The position numbers and the translations under genes were made by a program. From JAYQPQ01 sp038145405 (GTDB lineage Bacteria > Pseudomonadota > Gammaproteobacteria > Pseudomonadales > GM7GCV1), in assembly GCA_038145405.1 (NCBI GenBank), contig JAYQPQ010000008.1, forward strand, positions 1-38,104: a DNA stretch of 38,104 bases, written 5' to 3'. Shown in pieces: positions 1 through 8,225 of the stretch; within the stretch, counting starts at the first letter, position 1, and each line of letters starts with the position of its first letter. The notes beneath the pieces were generated by a model that did no database searches, was not told where the DNA came from, and was given only the letters and a program-made list of their open reading frames with translations.

Positions 1-51
1 GCCCTACAAAGGACAAGGAAGAGCCCGGCCCAGCGCACCGAATCCGCCACA

Positions 52-78
52 AAAAAGCCCGCGTAAAGCGGGCTTTTT
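52..78 (-). terminator. Rho-independent terminator after rpsI
   Basis: A perfect inverted repeat pairs AAAAAGCCCGC (52-62) with GCGGGCTTTTT (68-78) around a 5-nt loop. Read on the minus strand, the GC-rich stem is followed by a run of U. It lies 17 nt past the rpsI stop codon, so it should end the rplM-rpsI transcript. The A/T flanks are symmetric, so it could also work on the opposite strand. Bases 1-50 hold nothing recognisable. Confidence 0.9.
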
Positions 79-94
79 CTGCGTACCCAGGCGA

Positions 95-484
95 TTAACG
101 CTTGGAGTACTGCGGACGCTTGCGCGCCTTGTGCAGACCGACCTTCTTGCGCTCCACCTCGCGCGAGTCGCGCGTGACGTAGCCAGCCGATCGCAGCGGC
201 TTGCGCAGCGCTTCGTCATAGGCCATCAGCGCACGGGTCAGCCCATGGCGAATGGCGCCGGCCTGACCGAAGCTGCCACCGCCTTTGACCGTAACGCGCA
301 CATCGAATTTCTCGAGGGCATCGGCGACCAACAGCGGCTGGCGCACAATCATCTGGGCTACTTCGCGGCCGAAATAATCGGTCAGGCTGCGGCCGTTGAT
401 TTCAATTTGCCCGGTTCCGCGGGTAATAAAGACGCGCGCCGTAGAAGTCTTGCGGCGCCCGGTTCCGTAATAAGTCTCACTCAT
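95..484 (-). CDS. rpsI: 30S ribosomal protein S9
   Basis: Ribosomal protein uS9 of the small-subunit head; its C-terminal tail reaches the P-site tRNA. The 129-residue product has the family's usual length. It opens with the typical YYGTGRRKTSTARVF stretch and ends in the conserved basic tail KARKRPQYSKR, whose last Lys-Arg contacts tRNA. It follows rplM by 12 nt in the standard bacterial rplM-rpsI operon and is closed by a strong terminator. Nothing unusual was seen. Confidence 0.98.
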   Translation of the reverse strand: MSETYYGTGRRKTSTARVFITRGTGQIEINGRSLTDYFGREVAQMIVRQPLLVADALEKFDVRVTVKGGGSFGQAGAIRHGLTRALMAYDEALRKPLRSAGYVTRDSREVERKKVGLHKARKRPQYSKR

Positions 485-496
485 GGCATATTCCCC

Positions 497-925
497 TTAA
501 ATTTCCAGCGTCTTGGGTTGCTGCGCTGCATGCGGGTGCTCTGGGCCCCCGTAGATTTTCAGCTTGCGCAGCATGTCTCGGCCTAGCGGGCCGCGGGGCA
601 ACATGCCCTTGACCGCCAGTCGGATCGGACGCTCGGGATTCTTGGCGACCAGGTCCTCAAAATTGATTTCCTTGATACCGCCGGGAAAGCCGGTGTGGTG
701 GTAATACTTCTTGTCTTTGGTTTTGTTACCGGTGACACGTACCTTGTCGGCGTTTACCACGACGATAAAGTCGCCAGTATCCACGTGGGGCGTGTATTCC
801 GGTTTGTGCTTGCCGCGAAGACGGCTGGCGATGGCTGCAGCGAGGCGACCCAGGGTCTTGTCGCTCGCGTCCACGACATACCAGTCGTTTTTCACGGTAG
901 CGGAGTTGGCACTCATAGTCTTCAT
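497..925 (-). CDS. rplM: 50S ribosomal protein L13
   Basis: Ribosomal protein uL13, an early-assembly protein of the large subunit. The 142 residues equal the E. coli length. The sequence starts MKTMSANSATVKNDWYVVDA and keeps the family core GRLAAAIASRLRGKHKPEYTP and the KMLPRGPLGR loop near residues 107-118. The ATG at 925 is preceded by a GAGG about 9 nt upstream. It is the first gene of the rplM-rpsI operon. In E. coli L13 represses its own mRNA; the short leader here contains a hairpin that could serve the same purpose. Confidence 0.98.
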   Translation of the reverse strand: MKTMSANSATVKNDWYVVDASDKTLGRLAAAIASRLRGKHKPEYTPHVDTGDFIVVVNADKVRVTGNKTKDKKYYHHTGFPGGIKEINFEDLVAKNPERPIRLAVKGMLPRGPLGRDMLRKLKIYGGPEHPHAAQQPKTLEI

Positions 926-954
926 GTTATATCTGCCTCAGCTGCCGTAATGAA

Positions 955-970
955 GGCCCACAGGTGGGCC
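955..970 (-). promoter_or_regulatory. Hairpin in the rplM leader
   Basis: GGCCCAC and GTGGGCC form a perfect 7-bp inverted repeat separated by 2 nt; in practice 6 bp with a 4-nt loop. It sits inside the predicted 57-nt rplM leader, about 30 nt before the start codon and well clear of the ribosome binding site. Its position fits a leader element for L13 autoregulation, as described for E. coli, but I see no specific match to that element. The regulatory role is inference. Confidence 0.4.
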
Positions 971-988
971 CGGATTCAAGAGCGCGCG

Positions 989-1017
989 ATTGTAGGGATT
1001 TGAGGCCTCAGGGTCAA
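989..1017 (-). promoter_or_regulatory. Sigma-70 promoter of rplM-rpsI
   Basis: On the minus strand TTGACC (1017-1012) and TACAAT (994-989) are separated by exactly 17 nt, close to the sigma-70 consensus (5 of 6 in each hexamer). Transcription would start near 982 and give a leader of about 57 nt before the rplM ATG. This is the strongest promoter-like sequence in the window, as expected for a ribosomal protein operon. Confidence 0.8.
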
Positions 1018-1055
1018 TGGGGCGAAGGGATTTGGGGCACACCCCGCTTGTGTTT

Positions 1056-2153
1056 CTAGGGACGGTGGGGGCGACGCAGGTACTCGGTCGACTGCATTTC
1101 CAGCAAGCGACTGCGGGTGCGCTGAAACTCAAAGGCCAGCCGACCGCCGCCGTAGAGCTCATCCAGCGGTACGCGCGCCGACAGCACCAGTTTGACGCCG
1201 CGGTCATAGAACTCATCGACCAGATTGATGAAGCGGCGCGCCTGATCGTCGGTGCGGTCGAAGCGCGGCAGGCCACTGATCAGCACGGAGTGGAACTCCC
1301 GGGCGATTTCGATGTAATCATTCTGTGAGCGCGGGCCATCGCAGATCTGCGCGAAATCGAACCAGACCACGTCTTCGGCCATTTTGCGTGTCTGGATCAA
1401 GCGGCCCTCGATTTCCAGTCGCTCTGCCACCCGAATATCGTCCGGTTCGGGCACCAGGTTGAGGAAGTAGGACTCCATATCCGGATCCTCAGCGCCCGGC
1501 TGCTCCAGATGGTAAAGCTCTATTCGTTCCAGAGTGCGCAAGCGGTAATCGACGCCACTATCGACGTTGAGCACTTCGGTGTACTTGAGCAGGGCGTCTA
1601 TGGCGGGCAAGAAGCGGGCGCGCTGCAGGCCGTCGCGATACAGCTCGCTGGGCGGAATGTTCGACGTCGCCACCAGCACCACGCCGCGTGCGAAAAGCGC
1701 CTGCATCAGGGTGCCCAGCAACATGGCATCGGTGATATCGCTGACGAAAAACTCGTCAAAGCACAGCACGCGGGTGTCGCGCGCAAAATTGTCGGCAATG
1801 ATCTTCAGCGGATTGGCGTTGCCCTTCAGGCGCGTCAGTTCCTGGTGCACATTGCGCATAAAGCGGTGGAAGTGCAGCCTTTTTTTCTCCGCAAAGGGCA
1901 GTGCCTCAAAAAAGATATCCATCAGATAGGTTTTGCCGCGCCCGACGCCACCCCAGAGATAGAGCCCCTGCACACGCGGAGGCTCGGGGCGACGCCCCAA
2001 GCGCGCCAGCAGGCTGTCGAAAAATCCGCCGCGGGTTTGCTGCTGCAGGGCGTCATAGATCGCCTGCAGACGATCCACTGCGCGTCGCTGTGCGCTGTCG
2101 GCAACAAAGTCCGCCTTCAGCAGATCGCGTTCGTAGCGGGCCAGTGGCGTCAT
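1056..2153 (-). CDS. zapE: Cell division ATPase ZapE
   Basis: AFG1-type P-loop ATPase (older name YhcM) that joins late division and influences Z-ring stability in E. coli. The 365-residue product has a Walker A motif GGVGRGKT at 68-75 and a Walker B CFDEF at about 131-135 with Asp133/Glu134. The sensor stretch LVATSNIPP follows. Length is typical of the family. It shares an ATGA stop/start overlap with the upstream hydrolase gene, so the two are probably co-translated. Linkage to rplM-rpsI is common in gammaproteobacteria. Confidence 0.95.
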   Translation of the reverse strand: MTPLARYERDLLKADFVADSAQRRAVDRLQAIYDALQQQTRGGFFDSLLARLGRRPEPPRVQGLYLWGGVGRGKTYLMDIFFEALPFAEKKRLHFHRFMRNVHQELTRLKGNANPLKIIADNFARDTRVLCFDEFFVSDITDAMLLGTLMQALFARGVVLVATSNIPPSELYRDGLQRARFLPAIDALLKYTEVLNVDSGVDYRLRTLERIELYHLEQPGAEDPDMESYFLNLVPEPDDIRVAERLEIEGRLIQTRKMAEDVVWFDFAQICDGPRSQNDYIEIAREFHSVLISGLPRFDRTDDQARRFINLVDEFYDRGVKLVLSARVPLDELYGGGRLAFEFQRTRSRLLEMQSTEYLRRPHRP

Positions 2154-2812
2154 TGCTGCTCCTTGGCATGCCGCTGCAATTCGCTCCCTACCTCATCGGC
2201 CAGCTGCACCAGCTGACCATGGAAAAAGTGGCCCACTCCCGGCATTTCCAGATAGCTGAAATCACCCTGACCGGTGGCTGCCCAGGCGCGTGTTTTATGC
2301 AGGTCGACCACCTCGTCCTGATCGCCCTGAACGACCAGCGTGCGACAGGGAAACTGCTGCGGAAAGGACAGGTCGTATTTGCCCACCGGCGGCGCGATCA
2401 GCAACAGATGTGTCACCGCAGGGTTCGCCTCGGCACAGCGCGCCGCCACCGCCGAGCCAAAGGAAAAGCCGGCTAGCAATAGTCCGCGTCCGGGGAACTG
2501 TGCGCCCAGGAAATCGATAACGGCTTGCAGATCTGCCACCTCGCCCTCGAGATAACCGTGCTCGCCCTGGCTTTGACCAACGCCGCGAAAATTGAAGCGC
2601 ACTGTGTCGATCCCCTGTTCGAGATAGGTGCGCGCCAAGGTCGTCACTACCTTATTGTCCATGGTGCCCCCGTGCAGGGGATGCGGATGGCAGATCACGG
2701 CAATGGCCGGCTCAGCACCCGCCCGGCCGGCACCTCGAAGCACCAATTCCAGGGCTCCAGCGGGACCGGCGATAAAATGGGTCTGATCCTGGGTGGTGAA
2801 GCGGATATCCAA
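2150..2812 (-). CDS. Alpha/beta hydrolase of the COG2945 type
   Basis: Serine hydrolase of about 220 residues with unknown substrate. The nucleophile elbow GFSFGS places Ser117; Asp166 in GDQDEV and His195 in GVGHFFHG complete the triad. CHPHPLHGGTMDNKVV at about 41-56 is the typical oxyanion-side motif of this COG. There is no signal peptide, so it should be cytosolic. The start is an inferred TTG: no in-frame ATG or GTG lies between it and the upstream stop, and its Shine-Dalgarno is poor. The gene precedes and overlaps zapE. Fold and triad are secure; the physiological role is unknown. Confidence 0.85.
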   Translation of the reverse strand: MDIRFTTQDQTHFIAGPAGALELVLRGAGRAGAEPAIAVICHPHPLHGGTMDNKVVTTLARTYLEQGIDTVRFNFRGVGQSQGEHGYLEGEVADLQAVIDFLGAQFPGRGLLLAGFSFGSAVAARCAEANPAVTHLLLIAPPVGKYDLSFPQQFPCRTLVVQGDQDEVVDLHKTRAWAATGQGDFSYLEMPGVGHFFHGQLVQLADEVGSELQRHAKEQQ

Positions 2813-2830
2813 GGTGGCTATGCTTATGCG

Positions 2831-2859
2831 TTGGGACTCGGGCGATGCTCACGTATACT
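2831..2859 (+). promoter_or_regulatory. Predicted promoter of algW
   Basis: TTGGGA (2831-2836) and TATACT (2854-2859) are spaced by 17 nt. The -10 matches the consensus at 5 of 6 positions and the -35 at 4 of 6. Transcription from about 2866 would give a leader of roughly 54 nt before the algW ATG at 2920. The same interval must also carry the divergent hydrolase-zapE promoter, for which I see no convincing match. Confidence 0.6.
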
Positions 2860-2919
2860 GGGCTCGCGGTCTGGAACCATTATAGCTTTATCCAGGCGCA
2901 TAGAGGTCGGGGACAAAGC

Positions 2920-4059
2920 ATGCTCAACAAAGACCAGTTTTTCAGCTATTTCTGGCCGGCCGTGGCTGGCCTGCTGATTGCGCTGCTTATTTTGTCGCGC
3001 ATGCAGGTGGGCGCTCCCGGCCCCAGCCCATCCGACGCGACCGGGCAGCTATCCAGCCTGAGCAGCGACAACTGGAGCGGTCCCGTGTCCTATGCGCAGG
3101 CCGTGCGTCGGGCGGCGCCTTCCGTGGTCAACATCTATACCAGCAAGACCATTCAGCGGCCGGTCAATCCCCTGCTCAACGACCCCTTCTTTCGCCGCTA
3201 CTTTGGTGCGCTGATCGATCAAACGCCGGAGACCCAGACATCCCTCGGCTCGGGCGTGATCATCAGCACGGACGGCTACATCCTGACCAACCAGCACGTT
3301 ATCGATGGCGCCGATCAGATTCTAGTTCAGCTGGCCGATGGTCGTCAGACCGATGCTGCCATCACCGGCGTCGATCCGGAGACCGATCTGGCCGTCTTGA
3401 AAATTCCACTGGAAAGCCTGCCGGTGATTTCCCTGGGCGACCCTAAAACCGCCGACGTCGGCGACGTAGTGTTGGCCATCGGCAATCCTTTCGGCGTCGG
3501 GCAGACCGTAACCCAGGGCATTATCAGCGCCACCGGACGCACGCTGACAGATCTGAGTCAGGTCAATTTTATTCAGACGGACGCGGCCATTAACCAGGGC
3601 AACTCGGGCGGTGCGCTAATCGACGTCTTCGGCAACCTGATCGGCATCAATACCGCTGTACTGCAAAACGCCGGATCCGTGGGTGTGGGCTTTGCCACGC
3701 CCGCCGACATCGCCATCAAGGTGGTCAAGGATATTGTGGCGAACGGCTATGTGCTGCGCGGTTGGACTGGCATCACGGCGGCTCAGCTTTCTCCAGGAAT
3801 GGCAGAGTCCATCGGTGTGGCCAACCCTAACGCGATCGTCATCACCTCGCTCTATCCGACTGGCCCGGCCCATCGAGCCGGGTTCGAAATCGGCGACATT
3901 CTCACAGGATTGAATGGACGTCCAATTGCGGATATCCGGGTGGTCAGTCGGCAGATTGCCGATACCCCGCCCGGTGAGCAGTTGGTTTTTGACGTCTGGC
4001 GCGAAGGCCTGCAAATGCAGCTGACCGTCGAAACAACCGCCCGACCTGAGAGCGGCTGA
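2920..4059 (+). CDS. algW: Periplasmic site-1 serine protease AlgW/DegS
   Basis: Inner-membrane-anchored HtrA-family protease that senses misfolded outer membrane proteins and cuts the anti-sigma factor RseA/MucA, releasing the envelope-stress sigma factor. An N-terminal membrane anchor lies at about 12-27. The trypsin-like domain shows His126 (TNQHVID), Asp156 (TDLAVL) and Ser229 (NQGNSGGA). A single PDZ domain follows at about 280-372, which separates DegS/AlgW from two-PDZ DegP. The ATG at 2920 is chosen because GGGGA lies 6 nt upstream and the anchor begins soon after; a longer frame from 2845 would add 25 implausible residues. In Pseudomonas algW also adjoins the his-murA genes. Confidence 0.92.
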   Translation: MLNKDQFFSYFWPAVAGLLIALLILSRMQVGAPGPSPSDATGQLSSLSSDNWSGPVSYAQAVRRAAPSVVNIYTSKTIQRPVNPLLNDPFFRRYFGALIDQTPETQTSLGSGVIISTDGYILTNQHVIDGADQILVQLADGRQTDAAITGVDPETDLAVLKIPLESLPVISLGDPKTADVGDVVLAIGNPFGVGQTVTQGIISATGRTLTDLSQVNFIQTDAAINQGNSGGALIDVFGNLIGINTAVLQNAGSVGVGFATPADIAIKVVKDIVANGYVLRGWTGITAAQLSPGMAESIGVANPNAIVITSLYPTGPAHRAGFEIGDILTGLNGRPIADIRVVSRQIADTPPGEQLVFDVWREGLQMQLTVETTARPESG

Positions 4060-4076
4060 AACCACACCTCCAGCGC

Positions 4077-5390
4077 TTAATCCGACTTGATACGAAATTC
4101 CGCCGAACGCGCATGCGCGGTAAAGGATTCGCTGCGCGCCAGAACAGAAGCTACCCTACCTAACTCGGAGCCTCCGCGCGCCGAACAGCCGATAATCGTG
4201 CTGCGCTTCTGGAAATCGTAGACTCCCAGGGGCGAGGAAAAGCGTGCCGTCGCCGAGGTAGGCAGCACATGGTTGGGGCCGGCGCAATAGTCGCCCACGG
4301 CCTCGGGTGAGTAAGCGCCCAGGAAGATAGCTCCAGCGTTTTCTATGGACGGCAGCAGGGCCTCGGCGTCGGCCACCGCCAACTCCAGATGCTCAGGCGC
4401 CAAGCGGTTGGCCAGTTGCGCGGCTTCCACTAGGCTGGCGACCTGAATCAATGCGCCCCGATCCTTCAGACTCTGACGCGCTATGGCTTCTCGCTCCAGG
4501 CTCGGCAGGGCTTTGGCGAGCGCGGCAGCAACAGCCTTGAGGTAATCCGCGTCCGGGGTAATAAGAATGGCCTGCGCCTGTTCGTCGTGTTCGGCCTGGG
4601 ACAGCAAGTCCATGGCAACCCAGTCGGCCGCCACCGAGCCATCGGCAATGACCAGAATTTCCGAAGGGCCGGCAATCATGTCGATGCCCACCTGGCCAAA
4701 TACTTGCCGTTTGGCATTGGCGACATAGGCGTTGCCCGGGCCCACGATCTTGTCGACGCGGGCGATGCTTTCGGTGCCATAGGCCATGGCGGCGACAGCC
4801 TGGGCCCCACCGATGGCGTAGACCTCCTTCACCCCGGCAATGGCTGCAGCGGCCAGCACAGCCGGGTTGGCTTCGCCATGCGGCATAGGCGACACCACCA
4901 GAATCTCCTGCACACCGGCTACCCGAGCCGGAATGATGTTCATCAACACCGAGGAGGGGTAGGCCGCTTTGCCGCCCGGCACGTAGACACCTACCCTTTG
5001 CATGGCAGATACCTTTTGTCCCAGGCTGTTGCCCAACTCGTCTTCGTAGCGCCAGGAATCCTGCAACTGACGCTGATGGAAAGTCTCGATTCGTGCAGCC
5101 GCGCGGCGCAGGGCATCGACCACAGCGGGATCCAATTGTTCTAGCGCCGCTTGCAGATCGGCCGCCTGCAGACGCAGATCGGCCAGACTCCGGGCCTGAC
5201 GGCGATCCCAGCGATTGGTGTAGTCCACTACCGCCGCATCGCCGCGCGCCCGAACATCGGCAATGACCTGGCGCACGGTGGTCTCCAATTCCTGCTGCCG
5301 TTCTTCCGGCCAATAAGTCAGGCGTTCCAGTTCGGCGTCAAAGCCGGCGGTCCCCGCCTTCAGGGTGCGGATGTCGAGCGAATTGCTCAC
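4077..5390 (-). CDS. hisD: Histidinol dehydrogenase
   Basis: Zn-dependent NAD enzyme that oxidises L-histidinol to L-histidine in two steps, the end of histidine synthesis. The 437 residues match the family length. Conserved blocks include VGVYVPGGKAAYPSSVLM (133-150), the VGPGNAYV loop, GPSEILVIAD (241-250), the Zn-site pair Gln265/His268 in SQAEHDE, and GPNHVLPTSATARFSS. The start is GTG, overlapping the hisG stop by 4 nt (GTGA), so the two are co-translated. It is the last gene of the mlaC-ibaG-murA-hisG-hisD operon and runs tail-to-tail into algW with only 17 nt between and no visible terminator. Confidence 0.97.
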   Translation of the reverse strand: MSNSLDIRTLKAGTAGFDAELERLTYWPEERQQELETTVRQVIADVRARGDAAVVDYTNRWDRRQARSLADLRLQAADLQAALEQLDPAVVDALRRAAARIETFHQRQLQDSWRYEDELGNSLGQKVSAMQRVGVYVPGGKAAYPSSVLMNIIPARVAGVQEILVVSPMPHGEANPAVLAAAAIAGVKEVYAIGGAQAVAAMAYGTESIARVDKIVGPGNAYVANAKRQVFGQVGIDMIAGPSEILVIADGSVAADWVAMDLLSQAEHDEQAQAILITPDADYLKAVAAALAKALPSLEREAIARQSLKDRGALIQVASLVEAAQLANRLAPEHLELAVADAEALLPSIENAGAIFLGAYSPEAVGDYCAGPNHVLPTSATARFSSPLGVYDFQKRSTIIGCSARGGSELGRVASVLARSESFTAHARSAEFRIKSD

Positions 5391-6013
5391 GACCGCCCTA
5401 CCTGCTCGGCCAGCGCTTCCAGCAGGGGCTCCAGCTGGGCATATTTCAGCTTCATCGAAGCGCGGTTAAGTATCAGCCGGGCCGATATCTCGGCGATCAG
5501 CTCTCGCGGTTCCAGCCCATTGGCCTTGAGGGTGTTGCCGGTATCGACGATATCCACGATCTCGTCCGCCAGATCCAGCAGTGGGGCCACTTCCATACCA
5601 CCGTACAGCTTGAAGATGTCGACTTGCTTGCCCTTGGCGGCGTAAAACGCCCGCGCGCTGTTCACGTATTTGGTCGCTACCCGAATGCGCGCTGCGGCAG
5701 GCTGATGGTCGACCCGACCGGCAGTCATCAATCGGCAGCGTGCTATGCCCAGATCGATCCACTCGTAAATGTCTTCCGCACCCACTTCCATCAGGGTGTC
5801 CTTGCCGGTAACCCCCAGATCAGCGGCACCGCGCTTGACGTAGGTAGGCACGTCCGATCCGCGCAGCACAACCAGGCGCACATCCTGGCGCGCCGTGGCA
5901 AAGACCAGCTTGCGACTGGTGGTGGGGTCGTCCTTGGGTACGATACCGACCGCAGCCAGCAAAGGCAGCGTGTCCTGCAGAATCCGTCCCTTGGTCAGAG
6001 CGATAGTAATCAT
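5387..6013 (-). CDS. hisG: ATP phosphoribosyltransferase, short form
   Basis: First enzyme of histidine synthesis, joining ATP and PRPP to make phosphoribosyl-ATP. At 208 residues it is the short HisG_S form: it lacks the C-terminal regulatory domain of the roughly 300-residue E. coli enzyme. HisG_S is known to need HisZ, a HisRS-like partner; no hisZ is in this window. Visible features are the start MITIALTKGRILQDTLPLL, the ADLGVTGKDTL block and the PRPP loop DIVDTGNTLKANGL near 156-169. It starts 6 nt after murA ends, in the same operon. Confidence 0.96.
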   Translation of the reverse strand: MITIALTKGRILQDTLPLLAAVGIVPKDDPTTSRKLVFATARQDVRLVVLRGSDVPTYVKRGAADLGVTGKDTLMEVGAEDIYEWIDLGIARCRLMTAGRVDHQPAAARIRVATKYVNSARAFYAAKGKQVDIFKLYGGMEVAPLLDLADEIVDIVDTGNTLKANGLEPRELIAEISARLILNRASMKLKYAQLEPLLEALAEQVGRS

Positions 6014-6019
6014 GATGTT

Positions 6020-7282
6020 TCAGGCAGGGACGCGACGAATCGACGCGCCCAACTGGCCCAGTTTCTCCTCAATACATTCGTAGCCGCGGTCGATATGGTA
6101 GATGCGATCGATCACCGTGGCACCCTTGGCCACTAGCCCGGCGATCACCAGGCTGGCCGAGGCGCGCAGATCCGATGCCATGACCGGCGCCGCCTTCAGC
6201 CGATCGACACCGGAAACGGTGGCGGTGTTGCCTTCCAGCGCGATGCGCGCGCCCATGCGGTTAAGTTCGTGGATCTGGATCAGGCGGTTTTCAAATACGG
6301 TCTCCGTCACTGTTCCGGTGCCACTGGCAATGGCGTTGAGCGCCGTAAACTGCGCCTGCATATCGGTCGGGAAGGCGGGATAGGGCGCCGTCTTGACGTG
6401 CACCGAACGCGGCCGATGTGCGGTCATGTCGAGCCCAATCCAATCATCGCCGTGCTCGATTTCGGCTCCGGCTTCGCACAACTTGAGCAGCACCGATTCC
6501 AGCAGTGCGGCACTGGTATTGCGCAGCTTGATCTTGCCGCGCGTGGCCGCTGCGGCTACCAGGTAGGTACCGGTCTCGATGCGATCGGGCATGATGCGGT
6601 ACTCGCAACCGTGCAACTCATGTACGCCGTCGATCACCAGGGTATCGGAGCCAATGCCACTGATCTGTGCGCCCATATCGACCAGGCAACGTGCCAAGTC
6701 GACGACTTCCGGCTCGCGTGCAGCGTTTTCGATGATGGTGCGCCCCTCGGCCAGCGTCGCTGCCATCAGCAGATTCTCGGTACCGCCGACAGTGACAATA
6801 TCCATGGCGATGCGGGCACCCTTGAGGCGACCGGAAGAGCTGGCCTTGATATAGCCACCCTCGATATCGATCTGTGCGCCCATCAATTCCAGTCCACGCA
6901 AATGCTGGTCGACTGGGCGACTGCCGATGGCACAACCGCCGGGAAAGGACACTTCGGCACGACCGAAGCGTGCTAGCAGCGGGCCCAGTACCAGAATGGA
7001 AGCGCGCATGGTCTTCACTAGCTCATAGGGAGCGCAAAATCCGCTGATATTGGCGTTGTCCACCTCGACGCGCATTTTTTCATCGATGATGGAGTCGATG
7101 CCCATGCAGCCAAGCAGCTCGATCATGGTGGTGATGTCGTGCAGATGCGGCAGGTTGGAGACACGCATCGGTTCGCCGGTCAACAGCGTCGCTGCCAGAA
7201 TGGGCAGTGCGGAGTTCTTGGCACCGGAGATCTTGATCTCGCCGTTGAGGACGTTGCCGCCTTCGATAATTAATTTGTCCAA
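6020..7282 (-). CDS. murA: UDP-N-acetylglucosamine 1-carboxyvinyltransferase
   Basis: First committed enzyme of peptidoglycan synthesis, moving enolpyruvate from PEP to UDP-GlcNAc. The 420 residues are typical. Lys22/Asn23 in SGAKNSALP bind substrate, and Cys117 in PGGCAIGSRPVD is the catalytic residue that fosfomycin alkylates; a fosfomycin-resistant Asp is not present. FPTDMQAQF and ENRL motifs are intact. The start is TTG with CAGGA about 9 nt upstream, and the gene overlaps ibaG by 13 nt. The ibaG-murA-hisG-hisD order is conserved in Pseudomonas. Confidence 0.97.
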   Translation of the reverse strand: MDKLIIEGGNVLNGEIKISGAKNSALPILAATLLTGEPMRVSNLPHLHDITTMIELLGCMGIDSIIDEKMRVEVDNANISGFCAPYELVKTMRASILVLGPLLARFGRAEVSFPGGCAIGSRPVDQHLRGLELMGAQIDIEGGYIKASSSGRLKGARIAMDIVTVGGTENLLMAATLAEGRTIIENAAREPEVVDLARCLVDMGAQISGIGSDTLVIDGVHELHGCEYRIMPDRIETGTYLVAAAATRGKIKLRNTSAALLESVLLKLCEAGAEIEHGDDWIGLDMTAHRPRSVHVKTAPYPAFPTDMQAQFTALNAIASGTGTVTETVFENRLIQIHELNRMGARIALEGNTATVSGVDRLKAAPVMASDLRASASLVIAGLVAKGATVIDRIYHIDRGYECIEEKLGQLGASIRRVPA

Positions 7283-7530
7283 CTTGAATATTCCTGAGGC
7301 GACATGGCCTTGATAATGACGGCATGCAGTGCGCCGCTGGTGATGAGGTCGGCCAGCGCGGCATAGACCATCTGCTGGCGTGCGACTGCGCGCACACCCT
7401 CAAAACGAGCACTCACCACCTGCACCGTAACGTAATAGCCATCGGTGTCCACGGCGACTTCCGCCGGCTCATCGGCGAAGGCCTGCAACACGCGCTGTCT
7501 GATATCTTCCAGCGCCGGTATTTCAGCCAC
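7270..7530 (-). CDS. ibaG: BolA-family protein IbaG
   Basis: Small cytosolic BolA-like protein of 86 residues. BolA proteins partner monothiol glutaredoxins in Fe-S and acid-stress biology. The sequence shows the class fold pattern: a short N-terminal helix, VAVDTDGYYVTVQVVSARFEG, then RQQMVYAALADLI and the tail HAVIIKAMSPQEY. The GTG start at 7530 is supported by GGAGG with 6-nt spacing, lying inside the end of mlaC, so the two genes overlap by 8 nt. In E. coli and Pseudomonas the STAS-domain gene mlaB lies between mlaC and ibaG; here it is missing. Confidence 0.9.
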   Translation of the reverse strand: MAEIPALEDIRQRVLQAFADEPAEVAVDTDGYYVTVQVVSARFEGVRAVARQQMVYAALADLITSGALHAVIIKAMSPQEYSSWTN

Positions 7531-8152
7531 TCACATCCTCCGGCGACCAGTTGGCGATGACCTGATCCAGATCTTCGTTGTAGCGTGTCGCCAGTTGGGC
7601 AAACTGGTTGCGGAAGGTGCGACCTAGATTGATACCCTCGATGATGACGTTATTTAGCAGCCAGCGCCCATCCGATCCCTTGCGCATGGCATAGACCACC
7701 TCGACTGCATCATCGCCATCGCTCAGTATCTGCTCGACGTTGACCATGGTCTGGCCTGCGTCTGCCGGCCTGGGTAGCGCTATTTCGAATTGCGTGTCGG
7801 TCACCCCGATCAGACCCCGGGCATAGGTTTCCACCAGCGACTTGCGAAACACCTCGACGAAGCGAGCACGCTGCTCGGCCGTCGATATCGCGTAATACCG
7901 CTGGTCCATTACCAGAAAAGCCATGCGTTCAAAATCGACAGCAGGTGCCACAGCCTCGTCGATGGCCTGATAAAAGGCCTGCGGATTCTGATCGAATAAC
8001 GGCCGCGTATGCTCCATGGCGGCGAGCACGTCGCGCGAAACTTGCTCGATCACCTGATGGGGCTCGGAATCGGCGACGCTGGACTGCGCCCAGGCTCCGC
8101 CAGGAGCCAGAAACAGCGCCAGCAGCAAGCGCCAGTGCATCAATTTAGCCAT
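7523..8152 (-). CDS. mlaC: Phospholipid-binding protein MlaC (Ttg2D)
   Basis: Periplasmic shuttle that ferries phospholipids between the outer-membrane MlaA complex and the inner-membrane MlaFEDB transporter. The 209 residues carry an N-terminal signal peptide (hydrophobic core LLLALFLA, probable cleavage after AWA at about 22) and the family's YAISTAEQRARFVEVFRKSL and GRWLLNNVIIEGINLG blocks, so the protein looks complete. The start ATG has AAGG about 9 nt upstream and its own extended -10 promoter. It is the first gene of its operon: mlaF, mlaE and mlaD, which normally precede it, and mlaB, which normally follows, are all absent from this locus. Confidence 0.93.
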   Translation of the reverse strand: MAKLMHWRLLLALFLAPGGAWAQSSVADSEPHQVIEQVSRDVLAAMEHTRPLFDQNPQAFYQAIDEAVAPAVDFERMAFLVMDQRYYAISTAEQRARFVEVFRKSLVETYARGLIGVTDTQFEIALPRPADAGQTMVNVEQILSDGDDAVEVVYAMRKGSDGRWLLNNVIIEGINLGRTFRNQFAQLATRYNEDLDQVIANWSPEDVSG

Positions 8153-8216
8153 GCTTGGTTACCTTGTTGGAGATGCCGTCTCTCCGCCAGAGGACGGCTG
8201 ACAGCAAACCCGGCGA

Positions 8217-8225
8217 ACTATACCA
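8217..8225 (-). promoter_or_regulatory. Extended -10 promoter of the mlaC-hisD operon
   Basis: On the minus strand TGG is followed by TATAGT (8222-8217), an extended -10 element; a weak TTTTGT lies 17 nt upstream. Transcription would begin near 8210, about 58 nt before the mlaC ATG. The divergent yrbG-kds-lpt operon must start from the same 104-nt interval; CTGACA near 8198 and TATACC at 8219 (15-nt spacing) are a weak candidate for it. Confidence 0.5.

Noticed and set aside
2845..2919. 25-residue N-terminal extension of AlgW
   Set aside because: It overlaps the promoter, lacks a ribosome binding site and would displace the membrane anchor.
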